Counted from the first letter of the stretch, positions 26,717 through 36,324 are shown. The stretch: DNA of 64,000 nucleotides from Streptomyces morookaense (GCF_013030945.1 NZ_JABBXF010000018.1:62001-126000), one strand, 5' to 3'. Notes: generated by a model not told the origin, from the sequence alone. Translations and numbers: made by a program.

Positions 26717-28250
26717 CGGTCATTTCGCCCACCACCGCGTGGTCCGCGGCCGGTTCCGCGGGGCGTCCGCCCGGCAGGCGGACGGCGACGAGGAGGGCGG
26801 CGCCGAGCGCCGCGATGCCGCACACCAGCAGGGCCAGGCTCATGCCGTGCAGGTAGGCGGCGTCCGCCGACCGCGCGAGTGCCGTGTCGCCGAGCCGGGC
26901 GGCGATCATGTGCGCGCCCTCGACGGAGTCGCGCGCCGCCCCCGCGGCGGCGGGCGGCAGCCCGTCCGTGCCGAGCCTGCCCCGGTAGGCGCCGGCGATC
27001 AGGCTGCCCAGCACCGCCACCCCGACGGCGCCGGAGACCTGGCGCAGCGTCATCAGCAGCCCGGAGCCGCTGCCCGCGCGCTCGCGGGGGAGGGTGCCGA
27101 GGGCGCCGTCCATGGCGGGGATGATGCCGAAGCCGAATCCGAAGCCGGTGACGGACAGCCACAGGGCCGTGAACCCGTAGCCGTCGTGGAGGTCCGTGCG
27201 GCTGCCGAGCAGGGCGGCGAAGGCCATGACGGCCAGGCCGCCGGCGATGACGGTCCGCGGCCCGAACCGGGTGACCAGCGGTGCCGCGGTGCGCGCCGCG
27301 ACGGTCATTCCGGCCATCATCGGCAGCATTCGCAGTCCGGTGCCGAACGCGTCGTGGCCCAGGACGGCCTGGAGGTAGTGGGGCAGGACGAACAGCAGGC
27401 CCGTGAGCGTGAAGGTGATCAGTGCCGCGGCCGCGGTGTTCCAGCGGAAGCCGCGGTGGGCCAGCAGCGTGAGGTCCAGCATCGGCCGGGGCTGCCGGCG
27501 TTCGCGCAGGACGAGGGCGGTGAGCAGGACGGCTGCTGCGGCGAAGGCGCCGAGGACGGCGGGTGCGGACCAGCCGCGCGTGGGCCCCTCGACGACGCCG
27601 AAGACGAGCGCACCGAGTCCGGTGGTGGTGAGCACGGTCGAGAAGGCGTCGACCCTGGGGGAGGACGGATCGCTGGTCTCGGGGAGCAGGAAGAGGCAGG
27701 CCGCGATGCCGATGATCACGAGCGGGACGTTGACCAGGAAGGCCGAGCCCCACCAGTAGTGGTCGAGCAGCCAGCCGCCGATGATCGGGCCCAGCGGCAG
27801 GCCGAGGGCGGAGGCGGCGGAGACCGCGCCCACGGCCTTGGTGCGTTCCTCGCCGGGGAAGAGCGAGGGCAGCACGGACAGGGCGAGCGGCATGATCAGC
27901 GCCGCGCCGGCGCCGAGGACGGTGCGGGCGGCGATGACCTCCCCGGTGTTCGTCGCGAGCGTGCCGAGCAGGGAACCGGCGAGGAAGATCCCGAGCCCCG
28001 TCAGCAGCATGCGGCGGCGGCCGAAGCGGTCGCCGAGGAGCCCGGCGGGGAGCATCAGGGCGGCGAGGACGACGAGGTAGGAGTCGGCTATCCACTCCTG
28101 TTCGCCGCTGGTGGCGCCGAGTTGCTCCGTCATGGTCGGCAGGGCGACGGTCAGGATCGTGGTGTCGAAGCCGAGGACGAGCATGCAGGCGACCAGGGCG
28201 CCCAGCGCCCACCAGCGCCGGGGATCGGGACGGTCGATCGGGGTGCTCAT
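26709..28250 (-). CDS. MFS multidrug exporter (DHA2, 14-helix type)
   Basis: The 513-residue integral membrane protein starts helix 1 at WWALGALVACMLVLGFDTTI. It contains motif A GLLGDRFGRRRMLLTGL and motif C AASALGLPLGPIIGGWLLDH, diagnostic of drug/proton antiporters. It probably exports toxic compounds. GGAGG lies 6 bases before the ATG at 28250; the track of an earlier in-frame ATG adds a non-homologous leader. It is followed by its overlapping tetR gene. Confidence 0.92.
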   Translation of the reverse strand: MSTPIDRPDPRRWWALGALVACMLVLGFDTTILTVALPTMTEQLGATSGEQEWIADSYLVVLAALMLPAGLLGDRFGRRRMLLTGLGIFLAGSLLGTLATNTGEVIAARTVLGAGAALIMPLALSVLPSLFPGEERTKAVGAVSAASALGLPLGPIIGGWLLDHYWWGSAFLVNVPLVIIGIAACLFLLPETSDPSSPRVDAFSTVLTTTGLGALVFGVVEGPTRGWSAPAVLGAFAAAAVLLTALVLRERRQPRPMLDLTLLAHRGFRWNTAAAALITFTLTGLLFVLPHYLQAVLGHDAFGTGLRMLPMMAGMTVAARTAAPLVTRFGPRTVIAGGLAVMAFAALLGSRTDLHDGYGFTALWLSVTGFGFGFGIIPAMDGALGTLPRERAGSGSGLLMTLRQVSGAVGVAVLGSLIAGAYRGRLGTDGLPPAAAGAARDSVEGAHMIAARLGDTALARSADAAYLHGMSLALLVCGIAALGAALLVAVRLPGGRPAEPAADHAVVGEMTDA

Positions 28251-28274
28251 GGCACACCTCCGGGAGAGAGCCGA

Positions 28275-28314
28275 TGTCAAGTGACAGTAACTCTCAAAAG
28301 GTGGAAGGTGTCAA
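28275..28314 (-). promoter_or_regulatory. Promoter and operator of the MFS-TetR operon
   Basis: On the minus strand TTGACA (28314-28309), a 17-base spacer and GTTACT (28291-28286) form a promoter. The palindrome TGTCA-AG-TGACA (28275-28286) overlaps the start of transcription, which suits a TetR operator. Confidence 0.55.
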
Positions 28315-28436
28315 TATGGCCGGCGTCCGTCGGGTGATCTTGACGGCGCTCTGATTGTCAGTGGGGTGTGTGACCCTGTGTGCAGGGCAGGGGAACGGTC
28401 AGTGAGACCGAAAAGCCTGAAAAGAGGGGGTCGTTG

Positions 28437-28646
28437 ATGGGTGGCGTCGTCTATGCACTGCTCGCGGTGCTGTGTGTCGCGGGATATGTGATCGCCGGCG
28501 AGATCGCGGTGCTGGCCGTGGCCGTCGCGGGGATCGGGGGCCTGGCATGGCGAGTGGCCGTGGCTTCGAAGCCACGGCCACTGCGGAGGGTCCGTCGGGG
28601 GCGCGGTGCGCGCGGTGCGTCAGGCGTGCGAATAGGCGACGAGTGA
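28437..28646 (+). CDS. Small membrane protein
   Basis: The 69-residue product has two hydrophobic segments (VVYALLAVLCVAGYVIAG, IAVLAVAVAGIGGLAWRVAV) and a very basic tail (RPLRRVRRGRGARG). GAGGGGG lies 6 bases before the ATG; a longer frame from GTG 28380 is possible. Its 3' end overlaps the convergent hemolysin III gene by 27 bases. It is of unknown function. Confidence 0.55.
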   Translation: MGGVVYALLAVLCVAGYVIAGEIAVLAVAVAGIGGLAWRVAVASKPRPLRRVRRGRGARGASGVRIGDE

Positions 28647-29384
28647 AATGCCCACGTAGTGCGTGACGAAGGCGGCCAGGGTGAGCGAGTGGAAGACCTC
28701 GTGGAATCCGAACCAACGCGGCGAGGGGTTGGGGCGCTTGATCCCGTAGATCACCCCGCCCGCGCTGTAGAGCAGCCCGCCGACGATCACCAGGACGAGG
28801 ACGGCGATGCCGCCCTTGCGCAGGAAGTCGGGGAGGAAGAAGACGGCGGCCCAGCCCATGGCGATGTAACAGGGGGTGTAGAGCCAGCGCGGTGCGCCGA
28901 CCCAGAAGACGCGGAAGGCTATGCCGGCGGCCGCCGCCGCCCAGACCGCCCACAGCAGGATCCGGCCCCTGCTGCCGGGGACCAGCAGCATGGTCAGCGG
29001 GGTGTAGGTGCCCGCGATGATCAGGAAGATGTTGGCATGGTCGAGGCGGCGGAGCACGCCCTCGGTGCGCGGACTCCAGTTGCCGCGGTGGTAGAGCGCG
29101 CTGATGCCGAAGAGCAGGCATGCGCTCAACACATAGACGGCGCAGGCGATCCGGCCACGGGGACTGTCGGCCAGGGCGGTCAGGAAGACGCCGGACACCA
29201 GTACGGCGGGGAACATTCCGGCGTGCAGCCAGCCGCGCAGTCTCGGCTTGCCCTGGGCCGGGATCGAAGCGGAATCCTGCGGGGCGCCGGGGGCAAGGGC
29301 GTCGGTGGAGGCGGCGTTCGCGCCACCGGCGAAAGCGGAGGACGCGGTGGGCGCTGCGTCGGGCGCGGGAGTCATGGCCGTCAT
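28620..29384 (-). CDS. trhA: Hemolysin III / PAQR-family membrane protein
   Basis: The 254-residue protein has an Ala-rich cytoplasmic N-terminus and seven predicted helices. The HlyIII family motifs are present: ISALYHRGNWSPRTEG, LRRLDHANIFLIIAGTYTPL and WFGFHEVFHSLTLAAF, whose His and Ser/Asp residues bind a metal. The family influences membrane fluidity homeostasis in bacteria (TrhA in E. coli). Its start is 4 bases from a perfect palindrome that probably binds a repressor. Confidence 0.9.
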   Translation of the reverse strand: MTAMTPAPDAAPTASSAFAGGANAASTDALAPGAPQDSASIPAQGKPRLRGWLHAGMFPAVLVSGVFLTALADSPRGRIACAVYVLSACLLFGISALYHRGNWSPRTEGVLRRLDHANIFLIIAGTYTPLTMLLVPGSRGRILLWAVWAAAAAGIAFRVFWVGAPRWLYTPCYIAMGWAAVFFLPDFLRKGGIAVLVLVIVGGLLYSAGGVIYGIKRPNPSPRWFGFHEVFHSLTLAAFVTHYVGISLVAYSHA

Positions 29385-29387
29385 GCT

Positions 29388-29405
29388 ACCTACGCGACCG
29401 TAGGT
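29388..29405. promoter_or_regulatory. Palindromic operator candidate upstream of trhA
   Basis: ACCTACG-cgac-CGTAGGT is a perfect 7-base inverted repeat immediately upstream of the trhA start. The -10-like GATACT on the minus strand (29419-29414) places it in the 5' leader. The form resembles TetR-type sites. Confidence 0.5.
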
Positions 29406-29641
29406 TACGGATCAGTATCACGTGGCGATGGTCACGGGGACGCCCCCTGGACAGACGGTGAACGGAGTCGGATGATCAAATGAGTGCGGGCGGCACCGGA
29501 TGAGCGGTCACGAAGCGTCTGGGTCGCAGCCCCCAAGGGGCGACAGTGTGCAAAGGCGGACTTTCCGGCGTTCAGGCCCGAGTCCGTTCCACCCTCAACA
29601 TCTGACGCCGGGCAGTGTGGACCCGGCGGGACGGAGCGATC

Positions 29642-31462
29642 GTGGCGCGCATCAGTGCGGCTCCCACCACCCCCACCCACCACCAGGAGCTGCTCTCCTG
29701 GGTCGACGAGATCGCCGCCCTCACCCAGCCCGACCGCGTGGTCTGGTGCGACGGCTCGGAAGCGGAATACGAGCGCCTGTGCGGGGAGCTCGTCGAGAAA
29801 GGCACCTTCCGGAAGCTCGACCCGGTCAAGCGCCCCAACTCCTACTACGCCGCCTCCGATCCCCGTGACGTGGCGCGCGTCGAGGACCGCACCTTCATCT
29901 GCTCCGCGAAGGAGGAGGACGCCGGCCCGACCAACCACTGGAAGGCGCCCGCCGAGATGCGGGAGATCTTCTCCGGGGAGAAGGGCCTGTTCCGCGGCGC
30001 CATGCGCGGACGCACCATGTACGTCGTGCCCTTCTGCATGGGCCCGCTCGGCTCGCCGCTGTCCGCGATCGGCGTCGAGATCACCGACTCCGCCTACGTC
30101 GCCGTCTCCATGCGCACCATGACCCGCATGGGACAGCCCGTGCTCGACGAGCTCGGCACCGACGGCTTCTTCGTCAAGGCCGTCCACACCCTCGGTGCCC
30201 CGCTCGCCGAGGGCGAGCAGGACGTCCCCTGGCCCTGCAACAGCACCAAGTACATCTCGCACTTCCCCGAGGACCGCGAGATCTGGTCCTACGGATCCGG
30301 CTACGGCGGCAACGCCCTGCTGGGCAAGAAGTGCTACGCCCTGCGCATCGCCTCCGTCATGGCGCGCGACGAGGGCTGGCTCGCCGAGCACATGCTCATC
30401 CTCAAGCTCACCCCGCCCCACGGCGAGGCCAAGTACGTGGCCGCCGCCTTCCCCTCCGCCTGCGGCAAGACCAACCTCGCCATGCTCGAACCCACCATCT
30501 CGGGCTGGACGGTGGAGACCATCGGCGACGACATCGCCTGGATGCGCTTCGGCGAGGACGGCCGCCTCTACGCCATCAACCCCGAGGCCGGCTTCTTCGG
30601 CGTCGCCCCCGGCACCGGCGAGCACACCAACGCCAATGCCATGAAGACCATGTGGGGCAACTCCGTCTTCACCAATGTCGCCCTCACCGACGACGGCGAC
30701 GTGTGGTGGGAGGGCATGACCGAGGAGAAGCCCGCCCACCTCACCGACTGGCGCGGCAACGACTGGACGCCGGACAGCGACACGCCCGCCGCCCACCCCA
30801 ACGCCCGCTTCACCGTGCCGGCTTCGCAGTGCCCGATCATCGCGCCCGAGTGGGAGGACCCCAAGGGCGTGCCGATCTCGGCCATCCTCTTCGGCGGCCG
30901 CCGCGCCACCGCCGTCCCGCTGGTGACCGAGTCCCTCAGCTGGCAGCACGGCGTCTTCCTCGGCGCCAACGTCGCCTCCGAGAAGACCGCCGCCGCCGAG
31001 GGCAAGGTCGGCGAGCTGCGCCGCGACCCGTTCGCCATGCTGCCGTTCTGCGGCTACAACATGGGCGACTACATGGGCCATTGGATCAAGGTGGGGCAGG
31101 GCAGGGACCAGTCGAAGCTCCCCAAGATCTACTACGTCAACTGGTTCCGCAAGGACGCGGACGGCCGCTTCGTGTGGCCGGGCTTCGGCGAGAACAGCCG
31201 CGTGCTGAAGTGGATCGTCGACCGCATCGACGGCCGCGCGGAAGGCGTCGGGACGCCGATCGGCATCCTGCCGACGAAGGCCGCCCTCGACACGGCGGGC
31301 CTCGACATCTCCGAGGCCGACCTCGACCTGCTCCTCACCGTCGACAAGGACGTCTGGCGCGAGGAGGCGGCGCTGGTGCCGGAGCACCTGAACACCTTCG
31401 GTGACCACACGCCGAAGGAGCTGTGGGACGAATACCGGGCGCTGGTACAGCGTTTGGGCTGA
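29642..31462 (+). CDS. pckG: Phosphoenolpyruvate carboxykinase (GTP)
   Basis: PckG converts oxaloacetate plus GTP to phosphoenolpyruvate, the entry step of gluconeogenesis. The 606-residue length fits the GTP-dependent class. The kinase-1a loop is [13 protein letters not shown] with the essential Cys, the substrate region is [20 protein letters not shown], and metal/GTP residues lie in [20 protein letters not shown]. The GTG at 29642 follows GGAGCGATC and gives [19 protein letters not shown] at 29615 would add nine residues. Confidence 0.95.
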   Translation: MARISAAPTTPTHHQELLSWVDEIAALTQPDRVVWCDGSEAEYERLCGELVEKGTFRKLDPVKRPNSYYAASDPRDVARVEDRTFICSAKEEDAGPTNHWKAPAEMREIFSGEKGLFRGAMRGRTMYVVPFCMGPLGSPLSAIGVEITDSAYVAVSMRTMTRMGQPVLDELGTDGFFVKAVHTLGAPLAEGEQDVPWPCNSTKYISHFPEDREIWSYGSGYGGNALLGKKCYALRIASVMARDEGWLAEHMLILKLTPPHGEAKYVAAAFPSACGKTNLAMLEPTISGWTVETIGDDIAWMRFGEDGRLYAINPEAGFFGVAPGTGEHTNANAMKTMWGNSVFTNVALTDDGDVWWEGMTEEKPAHLTDWRGNDWTPDSDTPAAHPNARFTVPASQCPIIAPEWEDPKGVPISAILFGGRRATAVPLVTESLSWQHGVFLGANVASEKTAAAEGKVGELRRDPFAMLPFCGYNMGDYMGHWIKVGQGRDQSKLPKIYYVNWFRKDADGRFVWPGFGENSRVLKWIVDRIDGRAEGVGTPIGILPTKAALDTAGLDISEADLDLLLTVDKDVWREEAALVPEHLNTFGDHTPKELWDEYRALVQRLG

Positions 31463-31464
31463 CG

Positions 31465-31576
31465 GGTGGGGGTCTGGGGGCAAGCCCCCAGGCCCCGTTG
31501 CGAGTTGACTGCGGGCCGGCAGCGGCTGGTCGCGCCCGCGCGGCGGAGCCGCAAATTCAGCAGAGCCCCGCGCCCC
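31465..31576. repeat. GC-rich palindromic element after pckG
   Basis: The segment gggggcaagccccc (31477-31490) and the terminal cgccccttacggggcgtg form hairpins, with cggcggagccgcaaattcag between. It combines pieces of the dispersed repeat family and separates pckG from a convergent gene, so a terminator role is likely. Confidence 0.55.
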
Positions 31577-31951
31577 TTACGGGGCGTGCGCCCGCATGCG
31601 TTCCGCGGCCAGGGCGGCAGCGGCCTCGTCGCCGCGCGACGTGGCCACCACCAGCGCCTGTCCCGCCAGCATGTGTGCGCGCTGATGCAGCGCAGCAACA
31701 GGCGTACCGCCCGCCATCGTCGGCACCGCCCGCAACGGCGCGCTTCCGCGCAGCCGTTCCACCTGCCGGGCCAGGCGGCATCCCGCCTCGTCGAGCTCGG
31801 CCGCAGGCGCCACGGTTCGGATTTCGTCCGTCACGGTGAGCAGTGCGGTCAGATGCCAGGCCAGCCGCGCGTCCAGTTCTTCCGAGCGGGAGCGGTAGCG
31901 GCGGTGAGGGCCGTGCGTATGGACCGACTTCGTGCGGATCGGCTCGTACAT
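31577..31951 (-). CDS. Small helical protein of unknown function
   Basis: The 124-residue protein is Ala/Arg-rich and helical: EELDARLAWHLTALLTVTDE, DEAGCRLARQVERLRG, then a C-terminal AAAALAAERMRAHAP. It has no membrane segment or known motif. Its promoter contains a perfect palindrome, so it is specifically regulated. Confidence 0.65.
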   Translation of the reverse strand: MYEPIRTKSVHTHGPHRRYRSRSEELDARLAWHLTALLTVTDEIRTVAPAAELDEAGCRLARQVERLRGSAPLRAVPTMAGGTPVAALHQRAHMLAGQALVVATSRGDEAAAALAAERMRAHAP

Positions 31952-31989
31952 GGATGGCCTCCAAAGTTACCTCTGAGGGCCATCCTAAC

Positions 31990-32004
31990 TTAGACGGCGT
32001 CTAA
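31990..32004. promoter_or_regulatory. Operator palindrome TTAGACGgCGTCTAA
   Basis: A perfect 7+1+7 inverted repeat sits in the promoter of the 31577-31951 gene. On the minus strand a -10-like TAGGAT (31987-31982) follows it, so the palindrome occupies the -35/-10 spacer. It lies equally close to the end of alaA. Confidence 0.55.
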
Positions 32005-32026
32005 AGTTATGTCGCGGTCCAAACGA

Positions 32027-33238
32027 TCAGACCTGTGCGTACCCGTCCAGGAAGGTGCCGATCCGCGTCACCGCGTCCGCCAGATCCTTGGCGTTGGGCA
32101 GCGTGACCAGGCGGAAGTGGTCCGGCTCCGGCCAGTTGAAGCCCGTGCCGTGGACGACCATGATCTTCTCGGCGCGGAGCAGGTCCAGTACCATCTGCCG
32201 GTCGTCCTTGATCTTGTAGACCTTGGGGTCGAGCCGCGGGAACGCGTACAGCGCACCCTTCGGCTTGACGCAGCTGACGCCCGGGATCTGCGTCAGCAAC
32301 TCGTGCGCCACGTCGCGCTGTTCCAGCAGCCGGCCGCCCGGCAGCACCAGGTCGTTGATCGACTGCCGGCCGCCGAGGGCCGTGGCCACCGCGTGCTGGG
32401 CCGGCATGTTGGCGCACAGCCGCATGTTGGCGAGGATCGTCAGGCCCTCGATATAGCTCTCGGCGTGGGCCTTCGGGCCGCAGACCGCCATCCAGCCGCT
32501 GCGGTAACCGGCCACCCGGTAGGCCTTGGAGAGACCGTTGAAGGTGAGGGTCAGCAGGTCGGGGGCGATGGCGGCGGTCGGGGTGTGGGTGACGCCGTCG
32601 TAGAGGATCTTGTCGTAGATCTCGTCGGAGCAGACGATCAGGTTGTGCCGGCGGGCGATCTCCGTCAGGCCGCGCAGCATCTCGTCGTCGTAGACCGCAC
32701 CCGTGGGGTTGTTGGGGTTGATGATGACGAGCGCCTTGGTGCGGTCGGTGACCTTGCGCTCGATGTCCGCCAGGTCCGGCATCCAGTCCGACTGCTCGTC
32801 GCAGCGGTAGTGCACGGCCGTACCGCCCGCCAGCGAGACCGAGGCCGTCCACAGCGGGTAGTCCGGGGCCGGCACGAGCACCTCGTCGCCGTCGTCGAGC
32901 AGCGCCTGCATCGACATCTGGATCAGCTCGGAGACGCCGTTGCCGAGGTAGACGTCCTCGACGGAGAGCTCGATGCCCTTGGTCTCGTAGTGCTGCACCA
33001 CCGCGCGCCGGGCGGACAGCAGCCCCTTGGCGTCGCCGTAGCCGTGGGCGTCGCCGACGTTGCGCAGCATGTCCTCGAGGATCTCCGGCGGGCACTCGAA
33101 CCCGAAGATCGCCGGATTGCCGGTGTTCAGCTTGAGGATGCGCTCTCCTGCTGCCTCCAGCCGCATGGCCTCCTCGAGCACCGGGCCACGGATTTCGTAG
33201 CAGACATTGGCGAGCTTCGTTGACTGGATCACCTGCAT
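32027..33238 (-). CDS. alaA: Alanine-glutamate aminotransferase (AlaA-type)
   Basis: This PLP aminotransferase interconverts pyruvate plus glutamate with alanine plus 2-oxoglutarate. The 403-residue length is normal. Blocks: KLNTGNPAIFGFECPPEILE, GNGVSELIQMSMQALLDDGD, INPNNPTGAVYDDEML, CSDEIYDKILYDG and the cofactor lysine in FNGLSKAYRVAGYRSGW. The ATG at 33238 gives MQVIQSTKLANVCYEIRGPV, the usual start. It is monocistronic. Confidence 0.94.
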   Translation of the reverse strand: MQVIQSTKLANVCYEIRGPVLEEAMRLEAAGERILKLNTGNPAIFGFECPPEILEDMLRNVGDAHGYGDAKGLLSARRAVVQHYETKGIELSVEDVYLGNGVSELIQMSMQALLDDGDEVLVPAPDYPLWTASVSLAGGTAVHYRCDEQSDWMPDLADIERKVTDRTKALVIINPNNPTGAVYDDEMLRGLTEIARRHNLIVCSDEIYDKILYDGVTHTPTAAIAPDLLTLTFNGLSKAYRVAGYRSGWMAVCGPKAHAESYIEGLTILANMRLCANMPAQHAVATALGGRQSINDLVLPGGRLLEQRDVAHELLTQIPGVSCVKPKGALYAFPRLDPKVYKIKDDRQMVLDLLRAEKIMVVHGTGFNWPEPDHFRLVTLPNAKDLADAVTRIGTFLDGYAQV

Positions 33239-33325
33239 GACGGCCACCTTAAGGGCGCCGCCCGCCCGGCGCTCGGGCATTACGACCCCACTTCCGGCCC
33301 CCGCCGGGCGCACCCCCGGCGCGGA

Positions 33326-34927
33326 TCAGCCCGCCGGGGTGCGCCGCACCGAGCGGCCCGCGAGGACGTCCGTCCGGCGCCCGTCTTTCATCACAAAGCG
33401 ACCGTCGACCAGGACAAAAGGAATGCCGGTCGGAAGCGCCCTCGGGGCTTCGAAAGTGGAGCCGGCGGCTACGGTTTCCGGATCGAAGAGCGCGAGGTCG
33501 GCGCGGTTCCCCACCCGAACGAGACCCCGGTCCGGCAGCCGCAGACGGGCCGCAGGACGGGACGTGAGATGCGCCACGCCCTCCTCCAGAGAGAGCACCC
33601 CCAGCTCCCGCACATACCGCCCGAGGTAGTGCGGGAACGTTCCGTAGGCGCGCGGGTGCGGCTTCGCGCCGTGCAGGATGCCGTCGCTTCCGCCCGTGTG
33701 GACCCGGTGCCGCATGATCGCCCGGACGTTCTCCTCGTGGCCGACATGCTGCAGGATCGTCGTCCCCAGCCGGTCCTCGAGGAGCAGCCGGCGGGCCGTC
33801 GCCCACGGCTCCTCGCCGCGCTCGCGCGCACTGGCGGCCACGCTCTTCCCCACGTGATCCGCGAGATGCGGGCGGGCCACGCCGGAGATCTCGATCGTCT
33901 CCCAGTCGACGGGCACGCCGTGACAGCCGTCCGCGCCCTCCACCTCCATCGCGTACCGGATCCGGGCCGCCGTCCCGTCGTCCGCCAGCCGCGCCGACGC
34001 GGCCTCCGGACCGCCCTCGTTCGCCCAGCTCGGCAGCATCGCGGCGAGCGTCGTACAGCCCGGCGTGTAGGGGTACGTGTCCAGCGAGATGTCCGCGCCC
34101 CCGGCGAGCGCGGCATCGAGCAGGGCCAGCAGCTCCGCCGCACGGCCCTTGTTCACCTCGAAGTTGAGCGTGGCGTGCGCCAGATGCAGCGCACACCCGG
34201 CCGCGCGGGCGACGTCGATCATCTCGGCGTACGCGGCGAGGGCGCCCGCGCCGTACGAGCGGTGGTGGGGGCAGTAGTAGCCGTCGTACCGGGCCACCAC
34301 CCGGCACAGCGCGGCCAGTTCGGCATCCGTGGCATACATGCCCGGGGTGTACGTGAGCCCGGACGACAGGCCCACGGCGCCCTGTTCGAGCCCCTCGGCG
34401 ACGAGTGCCTGCATGCGCGCGATCTCCGCATCGGTGGCCGGCCGGTCCTCCCAGCCGACGGCCAGCATCCGGACGGTGCCCTGAGGGACCAGGTACGCGG
34501 CGTTCACGGCGATGCCCTCGTCCAGGCGGTCGAGGTATTCGCCGACCGTGCGCCAGGTGAAGTCCGCGTCGCGGCCCGCGCCGTTCCACCCGGCGATCTG
34601 CGTGCGGATCCGGGGGAGCGTGCGGTCGTCGACGGGGGCGTACGACAGGCCGTCCTGGCCGACGACTTCGAGGGTGACGCCTTGTGCGGCTTTCGCCTCG
34701 TGCGAGGGGTCGGTGAGGAGGGCGAGGTCGCTGTGGGCGTGCATGTCGATGAAACCGGGGGCCAGCGCCAGGCCTGTCGCGTCGAGGGTGCGGTGTGCCG
34801 AGGGGCGGGGCCCCTCGCCCTCGCGACGGATTTCGGCGATGCGGCCTTCGCGCAGGGCCACATCGGCCCGGTACGACGGGCCGCCCGTGCCGTCGACGAC
34901 GCGGGCGTTGCGGAGGACGGTGTCCAT
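33326..34927 (-). CDS. N-acyl-D-amino-acid deacylase (D-aminoacylase)
   Basis: The 533-residue amidohydrolase has the zinc motif PGFIDMHAHSDLALLTDP, a YYCPHHRSYGAGALAAYAEM metal block and the C-terminal beta-sandwich ending LVDGRFVMKDGRR. It would release free D-amino acids from N-acyl derivatives. It is the last gene of the leftward arm of a D-amino-acid locus, 96 bases after a D-serine dehydratase-like gene. Substrate specificity (D-Glu, D-Asp or neutral) cannot be predicted. Confidence 0.9.
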   Translation of the reverse strand: MDTVLRNARVVDGTGGPSYRADVALREGRIAEIRREGEGPRPSAHRTLDATGLALAPGFIDMHAHSDLALLTDPSHEAKAAQGVTLEVVGQDGLSYAPVDDRTLPRIRTQIAGWNGAGRDADFTWRTVGEYLDRLDEGIAVNAAYLVPQGTVRMLAVGWEDRPATDAEIARMQALVAEGLEQGAVGLSSGLTYTPGMYATDAELAALCRVVARYDGYYCPHHRSYGAGALAAYAEMIDVARAAGCALHLAHATLNFEVNKGRAAELLALLDAALAGGADISLDTYPYTPGCTTLAAMLPSWANEGGPEAASARLADDGTAARIRYAMEVEGADGCHGVPVDWETIEISGVARPHLADHVGKSVAASARERGEEPWATARRLLLEDRLGTTILQHVGHEENVRAIMRHRVHTGGSDGILHGAKPHPRAYGTFPHYLGRYVRELGVLSLEEGVAHLTSRPAARLRLPDRGLVRVGNRADLALFDPETVAAGSTFEAPRALPTGIPFVLVDGRFVMKDGRRTDVLAGRSVRRTPAG

Positions 34928-34949
34928 GTGCGTTGCCTCTCGTGTGCGG

Positions 34950-35000
34950 GCCGGTGCCCCCAGCGGTAGCCGGGGGAGGAACTGCGCGACCAGCCGTCCA
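34950..35000. repeat. Dispersed palindrome between the two D-amino-acid enzyme genes
   Basis: Bases 34957-34976 read cccccagcggtagccggggg, one base different from the exact 20-mer seen elsewhere, followed by aggaactgcgcgacc, part of the other repeat unit. It lies inside an otherwise continuous operon. Confidence 0.7.
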
Positions 35001-35023
35001 CAGCCGGCAGCCGACGAACCGGC

Positions 35024-36295
35024 CTAGAAGAACGTGCGGACGAACTCCGTCACGGTTCCGTCCCCCGTGACCAACGGAATCAGCTGCCACTTGTCGAACG
35101 TCGTGCACGGATGCGACAACCCGAGCCCCACCCAGTCCCCCACCTCCAGCTCCGCGCCCTCCCCGAGGGCCACGAACGCATGCTGGTCCGCCAGAGCCGT
35201 GATCGTCATGCCGGAGGCGCGCCGCACCGCGCCGTCCCGTGCCGAGCGGACGAGCTGGACCTCCGGCAGGCCGAGGTCGTACGGGGCATCCCGCTTCCCG
35301 GCGTTGAGAAACGCCTGCCCCGGTTCCGGCCGGGAGACGACCTGCGCCCACAGCCGGAACGCCGGCCGCAACTCGCCCTCGCCCGCCAGCCGGTTGAACG
35401 GCGTCTTCCTCCGGTACTGCCCGTCGTCGTGCGTGACGTACGCTCCCGACCGCAGCAGCTTCAGCACCGGCGCCGACAGAGCCGGCAACTCCGCGAAGAC
35501 CTCGCCCACCACGTCGAACCACGAACTGCCGCCCGCACTGACGACGATCTCCTCGACGCCCGCGAAGCGACCCGCCTTGTCGAACGCGGCCGCCAGCGCG
35601 ACGAGCCGGCGCAGCCAGGCGCCGACGCGCTCGGCGTTCGCGTCCGGCACCTCGGCCTCGTAGCAGGCGACGCCCACCAGCCGCAGGGTGTCCGAGGCCG
35701 CGACCGCGTCCGCGACGGCCTCGCACTCCGCCTCGGTGCGGGCACCCGTGCGGCCGCCCGGGACGCCCAGTTCGACGACGACATCGAGCGGACGGGCGAA
35801 CTCGCCGGTACGCAGGGCCTCGTCCATCAGCTCGACGCCGCGCAACGAGTCCACATACAGGATCAGTTGGACGTCCGGATGGGCGGTCAGCTCACCCGCC
35901 AGCCAGCGCAGCGCCGCCGCGTCCACGACCTCGTTGGCGAGGAAGATCCGCCGGATCCCGAAGGCCCGGTAGACGCGCACCTGCGCGATGTTGGCGGCCG
36001 TGATGCCCCACGCGCCGTGCGCGATCTGGCGCTCGAAGAGCTGCGGTGCCATGGACGTCTTGCCGTGCGGGGCGAAGGCCAGGCCGTGTTCGGCCGACCA
36101 GCGTTCCATGACGCGCAGGTTGTGGTCGAGCGCCTCGGCGGAGAGGACGAGTACGGGTGTGGTGAACCCGCCGGTGAACAGCGAGCGCCGCTCGGCCGCC
36201 AGCTCGCCCACCGTGCGGCCCTCCGCGTCCGGGGGCAGCCCCTTGAAGCGGTGATCGACCCGTTCCAGGGCAAGCCGGGCGACGGCATCGGACAT
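35024..36295 (-). CDS. D-serine dehydratase-like / D-threonine aldolase-family PLP enzyme
   Basis: The 423-residue protein has an alanine-racemase-type N-terminal barrel whose cofactor lysine is Lys79 in FAPHGKTSMAPQLFERQI. A C-terminal D-serine-dehydratase domain follows. It ends with GLSHPCTTFDKW, where His395 and Cys397 match the zinc ligands of eukaryotic-type D-serine dehydratase (DSD1). It probably eliminates or cleaves D-serine/D-threonine. GGGAGG precedes the ATG at 36295. It is the first gene of the leftward operon, divergent from the kinase-IclR arm across a regulatory region. Confidence 0.88.
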   Translation of the reverse strand: MSDAVARLALERVDHRFKGLPPDAEGRTVGELAAERRSLFTGGFTTPVLVLSAEALDHNLRVMERWSAEHGLAFAPHGKTSMAPQLFERQIAHGAWGITAANIAQVRVYRAFGIRRIFLANEVVDAAALRWLAGELTAHPDVQLILYVDSLRGVELMDEALRTGEFARPLDVVVELGVPGGRTGARTEAECEAVADAVAASDTLRLVGVACYEAEVPDANAERVGAWLRRLVALAAAFDKAGRFAGVEEIVVSAGGSSWFDVVGEVFAELPALSAPVLKLLRSGAYVTHDDGQYRRKTPFNRLAGEGELRPAFRLWAQVVSRPEPGQAFLNAGKRDAPYDLGLPEVQLVRSARDGAVRRASGMTITALADQHAFVALGEGAELEVGDWVGLGLSHPCTTFDKWQLIPLVTGDGTVTEFVRTFF

Positions 36296-36324
36296 GGAGA
36301 GCCTCCCTGTGAAGCACGAGGCGC

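Noticed and set aside
28380..28436. Longer start for the small membrane protein at GTG 28380
   Set aside because: The extra residues are non-hydrophobic and the strong ribosome site GAGGGGG points to ATG 28437.
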